64,000 bases of DNA from an uncultured Oscillospiraceae bacterium (GCA_947625045.1 CANQMW010000002.1:1-64000), one strand, 5' to 3'. Counted from the stretch's first letter, positions 44,405 to 53,251 are shown. The notes: generated from the sequence alone by a model not told the origin. A program made the numbers and translations.

Positions 44405-45300
44405 AGACGAAGACGAACAAAAACGCCCTGGCGGTGGCGATGATCCTGATCGCCGCCAGCGGATGGGGCGTCATAGGCGTGTTCTCCCGGCCCATGACCG
44501 CGGCGGGCCTCAGCTCTTTTCAGGTGACGCTGGTGCGCAGCGTCACGGTGATGGTGCTCATGGGGGCGCTGCTGCTGGTGAAAGACCGGGCGCTGTTCAA
44601 GGTGAAGCTCCGGGATTTTTGGATGTTCCTGGGCACGGGGCTCATCAGCATCGTGTTTTTCAACGTGTGCTACTTCTCCACCATCCAGATGACCACCCTG
44701 GCCACCGCGTCCATATTGCTGTACACCGCGCCCTGCTTCGTCATGCTCATGTCGGCGGTGTTCTTCCATGAGGCTGTCACCGCCCGGAAGCTGACGGCGC
44801 TGGTGCTGGCCTTCGCCGGGTGCGTGCTGGTCAGCGGCCTCACCAGCGGTTCCATCACGCCCCGCGCTCTGCTCACGGGCGTCGGCGCCGGGTTCGGCTA
44901 CGCCACCTACAGCATCTTCGGGAAGGTGGCGCTGAAAAAATACCACACCTTCACCGTTATCTTTTACACCTTCGTGGTGTCCACGGTGTGCCTGCTGCCC
45001 TTCGCCGGGGCGGGGGAGGCCTTCGCCATTTTGGCATCCAACGGCCGCGCGGCCTTGATGGCCCTGGGCCTGGGGGTCATAAGCACCTTCATGCCCTATG
45101 TGTTCTACACTACCGGTCTGGAGAGCGTGGAGGCGGGGAAGGCCTCCGTGCTGGCCTTCGCCGAGCCCATGGTGGCTACCATATCGGGCATATTGGTGTT
45201 CCATGAGAAGCTGAACGTCATGAACGCCGCTGGTATCGGGCTCATCTTCGTGGCCATCGTGCTTTTGAACGTGCCGGCGGGCGGGAAGAAGGGAGAATGA
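44401..45300 (+). CDS. EamA/DMT family transporter
   Basis: I start at 44401, overlapping the cyclase stop as ATGA. The 299-residue protein has ten membrane helices in two EamA repeats (GWGVIGVFSRPMTAAGLSS and GAGFGYATYSIFGKVALKK). DMT exporters carry amino acids or other metabolites. The substrate is unknown. It lies between the cyclase and the DegV gene in a three-gene unit. Confidence 0.9.
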   Translation: MKTKTNKNALAVAMILIAASGWGVIGVFSRPMTAAGLSSFQVTLVRSVTVMVLMGALLLVKDRALFKVKLRDFWMFLGTGLISIVFFNVCYFSTIQMTTLATASILLYTAPCFVMLMSAVFFHEAVTARKLTALVLAFAGCVLVSGLTSGSITPRALLTGVGAGFGYATYSIFGKVALKKYHTFTVIFYTFVVSTVCLLPFAGAGEAFAILASNGRAALMALGLGVISTFMPYVFYTTGLESVEAGKASVLAFAEPMVATISGILVFHEKLNVMNAAGIGLIFVAIVLLNVPAGGKKGE

Positions 45301-45301
45301 C

Positions 45302-46150
45302 ATGAGCGTGCGCATCATCACGGACTCCGCCTGCGACATCCCGCCGGAGGAGGCCAGTGCCTTGGGGATAGAGGTGCTGCCCATCACCGTCATGTTCGGC
45401 GATAGAGAGTACCTGGACGGGGTCACGTTGTCCAATCGGGCGTTTTTCGAGAAGCTGGTGGAGTCGGACGCCCTGCCCCATACCTGCCAGATCACCCCCT
45501 TCCAGTATGGGGAGGCGTTCCGCGCCGCCAAAGAGGCAGGGGAGGAGGCAGTGTGCCTCACCCTGTCCGGCCGTCTCTCCGGCTGCTGGAACAGCGCCTG
45601 CCTCGCGGCGGAGGACTATGAAAACGTCACCGTGGTGGACAGCGAGAACGTGAGCATCGGCATGCGCATCCTGGTGCTGCTGGCGGTGCGGCTCCGGGAC
45701 GAGGGGCTCTCCGCGGCTCAGATCGCCGCGGCGCTGGAGGCGCAGAAAAAGCGCGTCCGGCTGCTGGCACTGCTGGACACGCTGGAATATCTGAAAAAGG
45801 GCGGGCGCATCTCCCCGGCGGTGGCCTTTGCCGGGGGCATATTGTCCATCAAACCGGTGGTGGCGGTGCAGAAGGGCGAGGTGGCGCTCATCGGCAAGGC
45901 GAGAGGCTCCAAGAACGGCAATAACCTGCTGACCCAGTTCGTGGAGAGAAGCGGCGGGATAGACTTCTCCCTGCCCTATGCCCTGGGCTACAGCGGCCTC
46001 AGCGACGCCCTGCTGCAAAAGTACATCCGGGACAGCGAGGCGCTGTACAAGGACCATGTGCGGGAGCTGCCCGTCTGCTGCATTGGCAGCACCATCGGCA
46101 CCTACGCCGGCCCCGGCGCCGTGGGCGTGGCCTTCTTCAGCGCGGGGTGA
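45302..46150 (+). CDS. DegV family fatty-acid-binding protein
   Basis: The 282-residue protein opens with RIITDSACDIPPEEA, the DegV signature, and has CLTLSGRLSGCWNSACLAA and ALLDTLEYLKKGGRISP, which line the fatty-acid pocket. In Firmicutes DegV (FakB) proteins present fatty acids to the kinase FakA. No fakA gene is in the window. It starts 1 base after the EamA stop, with AAGGGAG upstream. Confidence 0.92.
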   Translation: MSVRIITDSACDIPPEEASALGIEVLPITVMFGDREYLDGVTLSNRAFFEKLVESDALPHTCQITPFQYGEAFRAAKEAGEEAVCLTLSGRLSGCWNSACLAAEDYENVTVVDSENVSIGMRILVLLAVRLRDEGLSAAQIAAALEAQKKRVRLLALLDTLEYLKKGGRISPAVAFAGGILSIKPVVAVQKGEVALIGKARGSKNGNNLLTQFVERSGGIDFSLPYALGYSGLSDALLQKYIRDSEALYKDHVRELPVCCIGSTIGTYAGPGAVGVAFFSAG

Positions 46151-46362
46151 CGAGGGGTGCTACCAAGGCGGCCTCGCCCGACAGGGCCCCTCCCGCTAAA
46201 GTTCGCTTCGCTCACCGAGCGCGTGCGGGGCACTGCCGGTTCTCGCCGCCCGTCGGACTGGCAAAGCCTCGCAGAGTTCGCGTCCGCAGACGCGAAAAAA
46301 GTGGGATATGATTTCCGGGGGCGTGTACCTCGGAAATCATACTTATCAGCCCGCAAACGTGG

Positions 46363-46391
46363 AAATCCCCCGTCCAATGGACGGGGGATTT
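46363..46391. terminator. Strong symmetric hairpin, possible terminator
   Basis: The 13-bp stem AAATCCCCCGTCC / GGACGGGGGATTT is followed by a short ATG-rich stretch rather than a long T run. It lies between convergent genes and could stop transcription from either side. Confidence 0.6.
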
Positions 46392-46425
46392 ATGCGCTGC
46401 AGCGGGCTGCAGCTCTTATCGGGGT

Positions 46426-46460
46426 CCCCATGAGAGCCCAGCGAAGCGGGTCTCATGGGG
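46426..46460 (-). terminator. Hairpin just downstream of thl
   Basis: CCCCATGAGA / TCTCATGGGG encloses a 15-base loop and begins 6 bases after the thl stop on the minus strand. The T run is missing, so its strength is unclear. Confidence 0.5.
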
Positions 46461-46466
46461 TAGCTT

Positions 46467-47726
46467 TTAGCATTTCTCCCAGATCGTCGCAACGCCCATG
46501 CCGCCGCCGATGCACAGGGTGGCCAGGCCCTTCTTGGCCTCGGGACGCTTCAGCATCTCGTGGATGAGGGTGACGATGATACGCGCGCCGGAGGCGCCCA
46601 CGGGGTGGCCCAGGGCGATGGCGCCGCCGTTGACGTTGACCTTGGACATGTCGAAGCCCAGCTCACGGGCCACGGCGATGGACTGAGCCGCGAAAGCCTC
46701 GTTGGCCTCGATGAGGTCCATGTCGTCGATGGTCAGGTCGGCCTTGGCCAGCGCCTGACGGGTGGCGGGCACGGGGCCCACGCCCATGATCTTGGGATCC
46801 ACGCCGCCCTGGCCGTAGCTGATGAGCTTGGCCATGGGCTTGAGGCCGTACTTCTCCACGGCCTCGCCGCTGGCAAGAATGATGCAGGCGGCGCCGTCGT
46901 TGATGCCGGAGGCGTTGGCGGCGGTGACGCGCTGGACATGCTTCTTGGTGTCGGCCTCATGGACCTGGGTGGGCTCAAAGGTGTGGACGATCTCGTCCTC
47001 CACGCCCTCGGGGCCCACGGGGAAGGCGCCGCGCAGCTTGGCGATGCTCTCGGGGGTCACGCCCTTGCGGGGGAACTCGTCGACCTTGAACTCGATGGTC
47101 TCCTTCTTGACCTTCACGGGGACGGGGACGATCTCGTCGTCGAACTTGCCGGCGGCCTGGGCGGCCTCGGTCTTCTGCTGGCTGGAGGCGGCGAAGGCGT
47201 CCAGCTCCTCGCGGGTGATGCCCCACACGTCGCAGATGTTCTCAGCGGTGGTGCCCATGTGGTAGTTGTTGTAAGCGTCCCACAGGCCGTCCTTGATCAT
47301 GGTATCCACCATCTTGGTGTCGCCCATGCGCGCGCCCATACGGGTGGCGGGGGTGGCGTAGGGGGCCATGGTCATGCTCTCCATGCCGCCGGCCACGATG
47401 ATGTCGGCGTCGCCGGCGTTGATGGCCCGGGCGCCCTCAATGACGCTCTTCATGCCGGAGCCGCAGACCATGCCCACGGTGTAGGCGGGAACGGACAGGG
47501 GCAGGCCGGCCTTGATGCCCACCTGGCGGGCAGGGTTCTGGCCCTGGGCGGCGGTGAGGATGCAGCCGAACATCAGCTCGTCCACCGCGTCGGCGGGGAC
47601 GTTGCCGCGCTTCAGGGCTTCCTTCACGACGATGGAGCCCAGCTCCACGGCGGGGGTCTTGCTCAGGGTGCCCTGGAAGCTGCCGATGGCGGTACGGCAG
47701 CAGGATACGAGATAAATGTCTTTCAC
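46467..47726 (-). CDS. thl: Acetyl-CoA C-acetyltransferase (thiolase)
   Basis: The 419-residue enzyme has the nucleophile cysteine in [36 protein letters not shown] with the catalytic histidine, and the second cysteine in [15 protein letters not shown]. It joins two acetyl-CoA into acetoacetyl-CoA, the first step of the butyrate pathway. It starts at GTG (47726) with TAAGGAGGAT 7 bases upstream. It is on the opposite strand from the crt operon, with its own promoter divergent from but. It is some 25 residues longer than typical thiolases. Confidence 0.95.
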   Translation of the reverse strand: MKDIYLVSCCRTAIGSFQGTLSKTPAVELGSIVVKEALKRGNVPADAVDELMFGCILTAAQGQNPARQVGIKAGLPLSVPAYTVGMVCGSGMKSVIEGARAINAGDADIIVAGGMESMTMAPYATPATRMGARMGDTKMVDTMIKDGLWDAYNNYHMGTTAENICDVWGITREELDAFAASSQQKTEAAQAAGKFDDEIVPVPVKVKKETIEFKVDEFPRKGVTPESIAKLRGAFPVGPEGVEDEIVHTFEPTQVHEADTKKHVQRVTAANASGINDGAACIILASGEAVEKYGLKPMAKLISYGQGGVDPKIMGVGPVPATRQALAKADLTIDDMDLIEANEAFAAQSIAVARELGFDMSKVNVNGGAIALGHPVGASGARIIVTLIHEMLKRPEAKKGLATLCIGGGMGVATIWEKC

Positions 47727-47816
47727 GGGGGGTATCCTCCTTAAAATGATTTTCTGGTCCTTCGCTCCCGTGGGAACGATTTGCCGGGGTACAATTGTTT
47801 AAATTTTAGCAGCATC

Positions 47817-47845
47817 AGTATAGTATAATATATAGTAAAAGTCAA
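47817..47845 (-). promoter_or_regulatory. Promoter of thl
   Basis: On the minus strand TTGACT is followed after 17 bases by TATACT. A leader of about 85 bases precedes the GTG start. Confidence 0.8.
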
Positions 47846-47912
47846 GACGCACCCATGAGGAATTTCCGCCGGCGGGGCCATAGAAAGGGGCTTATGGACA
47901 TATCTGCCGCCC

Positions 47913-47941
47913 TTGACAACCGGGGCGCCGGAGGGTAAACT
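47913..47941 (+). promoter_or_regulatory. Promoter of but
   Basis: TTGACA is followed after 17 bases by TAAACT, about 38 bases before the but start. It is divergent from the thl promoter, with 67 bases between the two -35 boxes. Confidence 0.75.
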
Positions 47942-47978
47942 ATTGACAATATTACATAACAAAAGGAGACTTTCCCAT

Positions 47979-49313
47979 ATGGACTATCAGGCGCTGTATA
48001 AGTCAAAGCTCACCACCCCGGCCGAGGCCGTGAAGCTGGTGAAGTCCGGGGACTGGGTGGACTACACCTGGTGCACCAACCATCCCGTGGAGCTGGACAA
48101 GGCACTGGCGGCCCGGGCCCATGAGCTCACCGACGTGAAGGTCCGGGGCGGCGTGACCATGTGGATGCCCGAGATCGCCAAGGCGGACGACGCGGGTGAC
48201 CATTTCGCCTGGCACTCCTGGCACTGCTCCGGCGTGGACCGGAAGATCATCGCCAAGGGCATGGGCTGGTTCAGCCCCATCCGCTACTCCGAGCTGCCCC
48301 GCTACTACCGGGAGAACATCGATGTGGACGTGGTGATGATGCAGGTCCCGCCCATGGACGCCCACGGCAACTTCTCCCTGTCCCTGGCCCCCTCCCACCT
48401 CTATGACATGTGCGCCAAGGCCAAGCACGTCATCGTGGAGGTCAACGAGAACCTGCCCGTGGTCTACGGCCTCTACAAGAGCGAGATCAACATCCAGGAC
48501 GTGGACTATGTGGTGGAGGGCTCCAATCCCCCCGTGGCGGAGCTGGGCTCCGCCGCCCCCAGCGACATCGACGTCGCCGTGGCGAACCTCATCGTCCCCG
48601 AGATACCCAACGGCGCGTGCCTGCAGTTGGGCATTGGCGGCATGCCCAACGCCGTGGGCGCCATGATCGCCCAGTCGGACCTCAAAGACCTGGGCGTACA
48701 TACCGAGATGTATGTGGACGGCTTCGTGGACATCGCCATGGCCGGGAAGATCAACGGCAAGAACAAGACCCGGGACTATGGCCGGCAGGTGTTCGCCTTT
48801 GCGGCGGGCTCCAAGAAGCTGCATGATTATGTAAACCGCAATCCCGACGTGGTGGGCGCGCCGGTGGACTACACCAACGACGTGCAGGTCATCGCCCAGC
48901 TGGATAAGTTCATCTCCATCAACAACGCCGTGGACCTGGACCTGTTCGGCCAGGTGAACGCCGAGTCCGCCGGCATCAAGCACATCTCCGGCACCGGCGG
49001 CCAGCTGGACTTCGTCATGGGCGCGTATTTGAGCAAAGGCGGCAAGAGCTTCATCTGCCTCTCCTCCACCATGAAGGCCAAGGACGGCACCGTGAAGAGC
49101 CGCATCGTGCCCACCCTCACCCCGGGCTCTATCGCCACGGACCCCCGCTCCTGCGTGCAGTACATCGTCACCGAGTACGGCATGGTGAATCTGAAGGGCC
49201 TGTCCACCTGGCAGCGGGCCGAGGCGCTCATCTCCATCGCCCACCCCGACTTCCGGGAGGAGCTCATCGCCGAGGCCGAGAAGATGCACATCTGGAGAAG
49301 GAGCAATAAGTAA
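47979..49313 (+). CDS. but: Butyryl-CoA:acetate CoA-transferase
   Basis: I start at 47979 ([11 protein letters not shown]) with AAAGGAG 10 bases upstream. The 444-residue protein closely follows the But sequence type of butyrate-producing gut clostridia: [73 protein letters not shown] with the likely catalytic glutamate in HTEM, and the end [11 protein letters not shown]. It transfers CoA from butyryl-CoA to acetate, releasing butyrate. Its place next to thl and the crt operon supports this over a 4-hydroxybutyrate CoA-transferase role. Confidence 0.93.
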   Translation: MDYQALYKSKLTTPAEAVKLVKSGDWVDYTWCTNHPVELDKALAARAHELTDVKVRGGVTMWMPEIAKADDAGDHFAWHSWHCSGVDRKIIAKGMGWFSPIRYSELPRYYRENIDVDVVMMQVPPMDAHGNFSLSLAPSHLYDMCAKAKHVIVEVNENLPVVYGLYKSEINIQDVDYVVEGSNPPVAELGSAAPSDIDVAVANLIVPEIPNGACLQLGIGGMPNAVGAMIAQSDLKDLGVHTEMYVDGFVDIAMAGKINGKNKTRDYGRQVFAFAAGSKKLHDYVNRNPDVVGAPVDYTNDVQVIAQLDKFISINNAVDLDLFGQVNAESAGIKHISGTGGQLDFVMGAYLSKGGKSFICLSSTMKAKDGTVKSRIVPTLTPGSIATDPRSCVQYIVTEYGMVNLKGLSTWQRAEALISIAHPDFREELIAEAEKMHIWRRSNK

Positions 49314-49328
49314 CCTGTTAAAAGCAGT

Positions 49329-49356
49329 GACCCCGCCCGTTCCCGGGCGGGGTCTT
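49329..49356 (+). terminator. Terminator after but
   Basis: GACCCCGCCCG / CGGGCGGGGTC with a 4-base loop is followed by TTCATATTG. The same hairpin and flank recur at 50306. Confidence 0.85.
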
Positions 49357-49364
49357 CATATTGG

Positions 49365-49490
49365 AGGCTCCCTTGTGCAAAGGAAGCTGGCTCCGGCGTC
49401 AGCCGGAGTCTGAGGGATTATAACGTCGGATAACAGACAACCCCTCCACCGCACTTCGTGCGGTCCCCCTCCCCTTGCACAGGGGAGGCT
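49365..49490 (-). repeat. MITE-like palindromic element, copy F
   Basis: This 126-bp copy lies 8 bases after the but terminator. It resembles copy D closely at both ends, with the GGCTCCGGCGTCAGCCGGAG loop, but its middle (TATAACGTCGGATAACAGACAA) differs. Confidence 0.85.
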
Positions 49491-49517
49491 TTATTGCACC
49501 GCTTTATGGCGAGGACA

Positions 49518-49682
49518 TTATTCCCCGCTGGCTTCGGCGGAAATGTATAGCTCTTCTGCCTTATCCAGAGCCTGCTGCAGCGTCTCCCGTCCGGCGGCGT
49601 TCTCCGCCGTCTCCGGCAGCTTGTCCAGCGCCTCCGACGCCGCGGCACATAGAATGGCATACATCTTTTTATAGTCCGGCAT
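49518..49682 (-). CDS. Small DYxKMY-family protein, second member
   Basis: I start at 49682, with GGAGGTG 6 bases upstream, rather than the track start at 49754. The 54-residue protein reads MPDYKKMYAILCAAASEALD, then RETLQQALDKAEELYI. It shares about half its residues with the product at 35402. Both are short, helical, acidic toward the C-terminus, and divergent from HTH genes across a palindrome. The function is unknown. Confidence 0.75.
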   Translation of the reverse strand: MPDYKKMYAILCAAASEALDKLPETAENAAGRETLQQALDKAEELYISAEASGE

Positions 49683-49721
49683 AGTGCTCACCTCCACGGC
49701 GAGCATAACATATTTTTGGGA

Positions 49722-49739
49722 TATACGCAAGTGCGTATA
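49722..49739. promoter_or_regulatory. Palindromic operator candidate
   Basis: TATACGCA-AG-TGCGTATA is a perfect inverted repeat with 8-base arms in the divergent region between the DYxKMY gene and the XRE gene. It is followed by a further alternating CGCGCGTGCG stretch. It is a likely binding site for one of the two XRE proteins. Confidence 0.6.
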
Positions 49740-49786
49740 CGCGCGTGCGGACAAAACGATACTATCGCTGTTGAGGTGATAGTACG

Positions 49787-50026
49787 ATGGTCAAGGACGC
49801 GGTGGCCGTGCGGTTTGCCCAGCTGTGCCGGGAGCGGCATATCAAATATAACGAGCTGGCGACGCTGTCCGGCGTAACGCCCTCCACGGTGTACAGCATG
49901 ATGGACCCGGCCCGCAGGGATATATCCGTCACCACTGTCAAAAAGCTGTGCGACGGATTGGACATCACCCTGGGCGCGTTCTTCTCCGCGCCGGTGTTCG
50001 ACGAACTGGAACAGGAAATACGATGA
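49787..50026 (+). CDS. XRE-family helix-turn-helix regulator
   Basis: The 79-residue protein has the HTH NELATLSGVTPSTVYSMMDP and a C-terminal LDITLGAFFSAPVFDELEQEI. Its tail resembles that of the XRE protein at 19846. GAGGTGAT lies before the ATG. The stop overlaps the next HTH gene by ATGA. It probably autoregulates through the 49722 palindrome. Confidence 0.88.
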   Translation: MVKDAVAVRFAQLCRERHIKYNELATLSGVTPSTVYSMMDPARRDISVTTVKKLCDGLDITLGAFFSAPVFDELEQEIR

Positions 50027-50271
50027 AGACCGCCCCACCGGGGCAGTCTATGGAGGCGTCTATCGTGGTGAGGCTGAATGTGCTGGATCTGTTGGAGAGG
50101 AAGGGGAAGACGAAGTATTGGCTCTATAAGCAGCTGGGGATGAGCTATCAGAACTTCAGCCGTATGGTCAACAACGAGACCAGCTCCATCAAACTGGAGC
50201 GCATCGAGACCCTTTGCCAGCTCCTGGACTGCACGCCCAACGAGCTTTTTGTGATCGACTGGGATAAATAA
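50023..50271 (+). CDS. XRE-family helix-turn-helix regulator, second of a pair
   Basis: I start at 50023, which makes an ATGA overlap with the previous gene; an alternative start is MEASIVV at 50050. The 82-residue protein has VVRLNVLDLLERKGKTKYWLYKQLGMSYQNFSRMVNNETSSIKLERIETLCQLL as separate short motifs of a Cro/CI HTH. Paired HTH genes transcribed together with a divergent small gene suggest a switch of the repressor/antirepressor kind. Confidence 0.85.
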   Translation: MKTAPPGQSMEASIVVRLNVLDLLERKGKTKYWLYKQLGMSYQNFSRMVNNETSSIKLERIETLCQLLDCTPNELFVIDWDK

Positions 50272-50305
50272 AGTCTCCCTCTGACAAGGGAGGCGAACAT
50301 AGTGA

Positions 50306-50333
50306 ACCCCCGCCCGTTCCCGGGCGGGGTCTT
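50306..50333. terminator. Terminator between the XRE pair and the GNAT gene
   Basis: ACCCC(C)GCCCG / CGGGCGGGGT repeats the but terminator almost exactly, including TTCATATTG downstream. It can serve the convergent GNAT gene too. Confidence 0.8.
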
Positions 50334-50346
50334 CATATTGATTTGG

Positions 50347-50802
50347 TTACACATCTTTCGCATATACGCGTGACATTTCGCCGTTCATGGCCGGCAGAAG
50401 GCGGTCGAAGTGCCAGCCGTATTTTTCGTACAGGCCCGTCTCGCCGGTGGAGATATAGACGCGCTTTGCCCCCTCGGCCCCGGCGATTTGAAACGCGTGA
50501 TCCAGGAGCCGACCAACGCAGCGGTGGCCCCGCCAGGCCGGGAAGGTGTACACGAAGCCGATCCAGGGGCCCAGGTCCGTGTCCCGCACATCGTCTTGCT
50601 CCGCCAGGGTGCAGAAACTGACAAGATCGGTACCCTCTGTCAGTAAATACACCCGCGCTGTTTTGCCGCACAGAGGCCGGAAGGCACCGGAGCACAGCAG
50701 CCAGTATAGGAGCTGTCCCGCGGCCCAGTCGCTCTCCCTGAGTTTGCCCAGCCAGCGGTCCTTATCCGGCTGGGGCAGGGAGTAGTATTCCAGGATATCC
50801 AT
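50347..50802 (-). CDS. GNAT family N-acetyltransferase
   Basis: I start at the ATG at 50802, with GAGGTG upstream; the track uses a TTG four codons earlier. The 151-residue protein has the GNAT core: CTLAEQDDV, GFVYTFPAWRGHRCVGRLLDHAF with the acetyl-CoA loop variant RGHRCVG, and YISTGETGLYEKYGWHF. The substrate is unknown. It lies 1 base downstream of the end of the short pyruvate kinase gene on the same strand and may be cotranscribed. Confidence 0.85.
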   Translation of the reverse strand: MDILEYYSLPQPDKDRWLGKLRESDWAAGQLLYWLLCSGAFRPLCGKTARVYLLTEGTDLVSFCTLAEQDDVRDTDLGPWIGFVYTFPAWRGHRCVGRLLDHAFQIAGAEGAKRVYISTGETGLYEKYGWHFDRLLPAMNGEMSRVYAKDV

Positions 50803-50803
50803 A

Positions 50804-51766
50804 TCACACCTCAAAACGCTCCGCGGCGCGGACAGTGTTCACCAAATATTTTATGACCTCCACGGGGTATTGGCCGGCGGCGGTCTCGCCGGTGACCATC
50901 ACCGAGGCGGCCCCGTCCAGGACGGCGTTGAAGATATCGTTGACCTCCGCCCGGGTGGGGACGGGGCTATGTTCCATGCTGGCCAGCATCTGGGTCACCA
51001 CCATGAAGGGCGTGCCCACCGCACGGCATTGGGCGGCGATGCGCTTTTGCAGGGCGGGCAGGTCCCACAGGGGAACGGCGTTGCCCAGGTCCCCCCGGGC
51101 GATGACGATCTCGTCCGCGGCGGACAGGAGCTCCGCCAGCTTTTCCGCCCCGGCCAGGTTCTCGATCTTGGCGAACAGGCGCACATGGCCGCAGCCCGCC
51201 TCATCCAGGTCCGCCCGGACGGCCTCCAGGTCCGCCCGGTCCCGGACGAAGGGCTGCATGACCCCGGTGACGCCGTACTCTGCCGCGTCCCGGAGGTTTT
51301 CCCTGTCCGCCTCCGTCAGCGCCGGCAGGCGCACGTCCAGCCCCGGCAGGGCCAGGCTCTTCCGGCTTTGGAGCATGCCGCCCCGCAGGACCCGGGCTCG
51401 CCCGCCGCCGGACACCTCCAAGAGCAGCTTCCCGTCGTCCAGGAGCATTTGCTGGCCTGCCGCGAGCAGGGGCAGGACGGGGGCGGGCAGGGGGATGGCG
51501 CTCAGGTCCACAATGGCGCCCTCTTCCAGCGCCAAGGGCGCGGCCAGGGCGCCCACCCGCAGCTCCGGCCCCTGCATGTCGATGAGCAGCTTTGGCGCGA
51601 CGCCCGCCCGCTTCGCGGCGGCGTGGAAGGCGTCCAGCAGGGGGGCGGAGGAACGCAGTGTGGTGTGGGAAAGGTTCAGGCGCACGCCGGTCATGCCGGC
51701 CCGGAACATGGCCTCCAACGTGTCCTCCGACCCGCAGGCGGGGCCCAGGGTGCCGTATATCTCCAA
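50804..51766 (-). CDS. Short pyruvate kinase-like protein lacking the C-terminal domain
   Basis: The 320-residue protein has pyruvate kinase motifs in order: AGMTGVRLNLSH, a shortened B-domain region with LLIDMQGPELRVG, RLFAKIEN (catalytic lysine), IVIARGDLG, VTQMLASM and PTRAEVNDIFNAVLDG. Normal enzymes are about 470 residues or more; the allosteric C-terminal domain is absent. The usual DTKGPEIR is DMQGPELR here, a Lys to Gln change. It could be a regulatory or alternative phosphotransfer enzyme. Its best Shine-Dalgarno AAGGAGG lies 14 bases upstream, and GGAG abuts the ATG. Confidence 0.85.
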   Translation of the reverse strand: MEIYGTLGPACGSEDTLEAMFRAGMTGVRLNLSHTTLRSSAPLLDAFHAAAKRAGVAPKLLIDMQGPELRVGALAAPLALEEGAIVDLSAIPLPAPVLPLLAAGQQMLLDDGKLLLEVSGGGRARVLRGGMLQSRKSLALPGLDVRLPALTEADRENLRDAAEYGVTGVMQPFVRDRADLEAVRADLDEAGCGHVRLFAKIENLAGAEKLAELLSAADEIVIARGDLGNAVPLWDLPALQKRIAAQCRAVGTPFMVVTQMLASMEHSPVPTRAEVNDIFNAVLDGAASVMVTGETAAGQYPVEVIKYLVNTVRAAERFEV

Positions 51767-51846
51767 GGAACGCGCCTCCTTTTTTCTCTATGTGAAAAAC
51801 ATATCATATCCCCCGCCGGGGCGCAAGAGTTTCCAGTTATCGCCTA

Positions 51847-51875
51847 TTGACATACCCGGCGGATTTTGGTATATT
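51847..51875 (+). promoter_or_regulatory. Promoter of the second CoA-transferase operon
   Basis: TTGACA is followed after 17 bases by TATATT, about 70 bases before the start codon. Confidence 0.8.
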
Positions 51876-51945
51876 TAGCGAAGTGCATAAGAAAAAGTTT
51901 TGCCAAACATTAAAAACACTCACACATTGGAGCGCATAGAATAGA

Positions 51946-53241
51946 ATGGGTTATGAAGACGAGTACAGGAAAAGACTAACGACTGCCGACGGCGTCGCGG
52001 CCATGATCGAGAGCGGCTGGACCTGCGTCACGGACGCGGCGGCGGCCATCCCGCCGGCGATATTGGAGGCATTGGGCCGCCGCGCCGGGGCGGGGGATGT
52101 GAAGGACCTGACCTTCCACGGCCTTTTGGACCTCATGCCCAGCGCCATGTTCTCCTATCCCGGCCTGTTCACTCCCGTGTCATGGTTCTCCGGGAAGATC
52201 GCCAAGGCGGCGGCGAACCGGGGCGAGGCGGACATCATGCCCTGCTACTACCGGGATATGCCGGGGCTTTACCGGGACTATATCCACGTGGACGCCTTCC
52301 TCATCGTGGTGTCCCCCATGGACGCGGACGGCTTTTTCAGCGCCGGGGTCACCGGGTCCTATACGGCGGCCCTCTTTGAAAAGGCGGAGCACATCTTTTT
52401 GGAGGTCAACCCCAAAATGCCCCGGGCGGTGACAGCCCCGAAGATACATATCTCCCAGGTGACGGCCCTGTGCCAGTCGGACGCGCCCCTGCCCATCCTG
52501 CCCCCGGCGCAGCTGGACGACGTGAGCCGGACCATCGGCGGGTATATCGCCGAAGAGGTGCCCAGCGGCGCGACATTGCAGCTGGGCATCGGCGCGGTGC
52601 CCGAGGCGGTGGGCCTGGCGCTCAAAGGTAAGCACGACCTGGGCATCCACACGGAGCTGCTGCCTGACAGCATGATCGAGCTCATCGAGTGCGGCGCGGT
52701 CACCAATATGAAAAAACCCATCCATACCGGCAAGACCGTGGCCACCTTCACCTTCGGCTCGGAGCGGCTCTATAAGTTCATAGACAACAACCCGGACGTG
52801 GAGATACTGCCGGTGGACTACGTGAACGACCCCGCGGTCATCGCCCGCCATCCCAACTTCATATCCGTGAACGGGGGGCTGGAGGTGGACTTCTTCGGCC
52901 AGGTCTGCGCCGAGAGCATCGGCACCGTCCATGTCTCCGGCACCGGCGGTCAGACGGACTATGTCCGGGGGGCCATCCAGTCCCCCGGGGGCAAGAGCTT
53001 CATCGCCTTCCCCTCCACCGCCGCGGGGGGCACCGTGAGCCGCATCCGGCCCACACTGAACCCCGGCGCCCGCGTCAGCACCAGCAAGAACGACGTGGAC
53101 TACATCGCCACGGAGTACGGCCTGGCCAAGCTCCGGGGCAAGACCGTCTCCCAGCGGACCAAAGCCCTGATCGCCATCGCCCATCCCCGGTTCCGGGAGG
53201 AGCTGACCGCCCAGGCCAGGGCCATGCACATCCTGATATGA
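51946..53241 (+). CDS. Acetyl-CoA hydrolase/transferase family CoA-transferase (non-But)
   Basis: The 431-residue protein is in the same family as But, with YIHVDAFLIVVSPMDADG, LQLGIGAVPEAVGLAL and LGIHTELLPDSMIELIE, the last with the likely catalytic glutamate. It is clearly diverged from But, and its C-terminus (ARAMHILI) is shorter. The start has only GGAG 13 bases upstream. It begins an operon with the P-loop gene and the 2-oxoacid:ferredoxin oxidoreductase, so it may release acyl groups made by that enzyme as free acids. The substrate is inferred. Confidence 0.88.
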   Translation: MGYEDEYRKRLTTADGVAAMIESGWTCVTDAAAAIPPAILEALGRRAGAGDVKDLTFHGLLDLMPSAMFSYPGLFTPVSWFSGKIAKAAANRGEADIMPCYYRDMPGLYRDYIHVDAFLIVVSPMDADGFFSAGVTGSYTAALFEKAEHIFLEVNPKMPRAVTAPKIHISQVTALCQSDAPLPILPPAQLDDVSRTIGGYIAEEVPSGATLQLGIGAVPEAVGLALKGKHDLGIHTELLPDSMIELIECGAVTNMKKPIHTGKTVATFTFGSERLYKFIDNNPDVEILPVDYVNDPAVIARHPNFISVNGGLEVDFFGQVCAESIGTVHVSGTGGQTDYVRGAIQSPGGKSFIAFPSTAAGGTVSRIRPTLNPGARVSTSKNDVDYIATEYGLAKLRGKTVSQRTKALIAIAHPRFREELTAQARAMHILI

Positions 53242-53251
53242 GGAGGCGCCC

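Larger units (their letters stand above)
46151..46466. other. Structured intergenic region without a credible gene
   Basis: These 316 bases between convergent genes contain several strong stem-loops: TTCGCGTC-CGCA-GACGCGAA (46277-46296), ATGATTTCCG / CGGAAATCAT (46308-46340), AAATCCCCCGTCC-AAT-GGACGGGGGATTT (46363-46391) and CCCCATGAGA / TCTCATGGGG (46426-46460). ORFs on both strands here are out of place and lack ribosome binding sites. It may be another repetitive element or an RNA, with terminators at its right side. Confidence 0.5.

Noticed and set aside
46157-46567. ORFs on both strands in the region after DegV
   Set aside because: No ribosome binding site, odd Arg/Ser/Pro-rich composition, overlap with strong hairpins and with the thl coding end.
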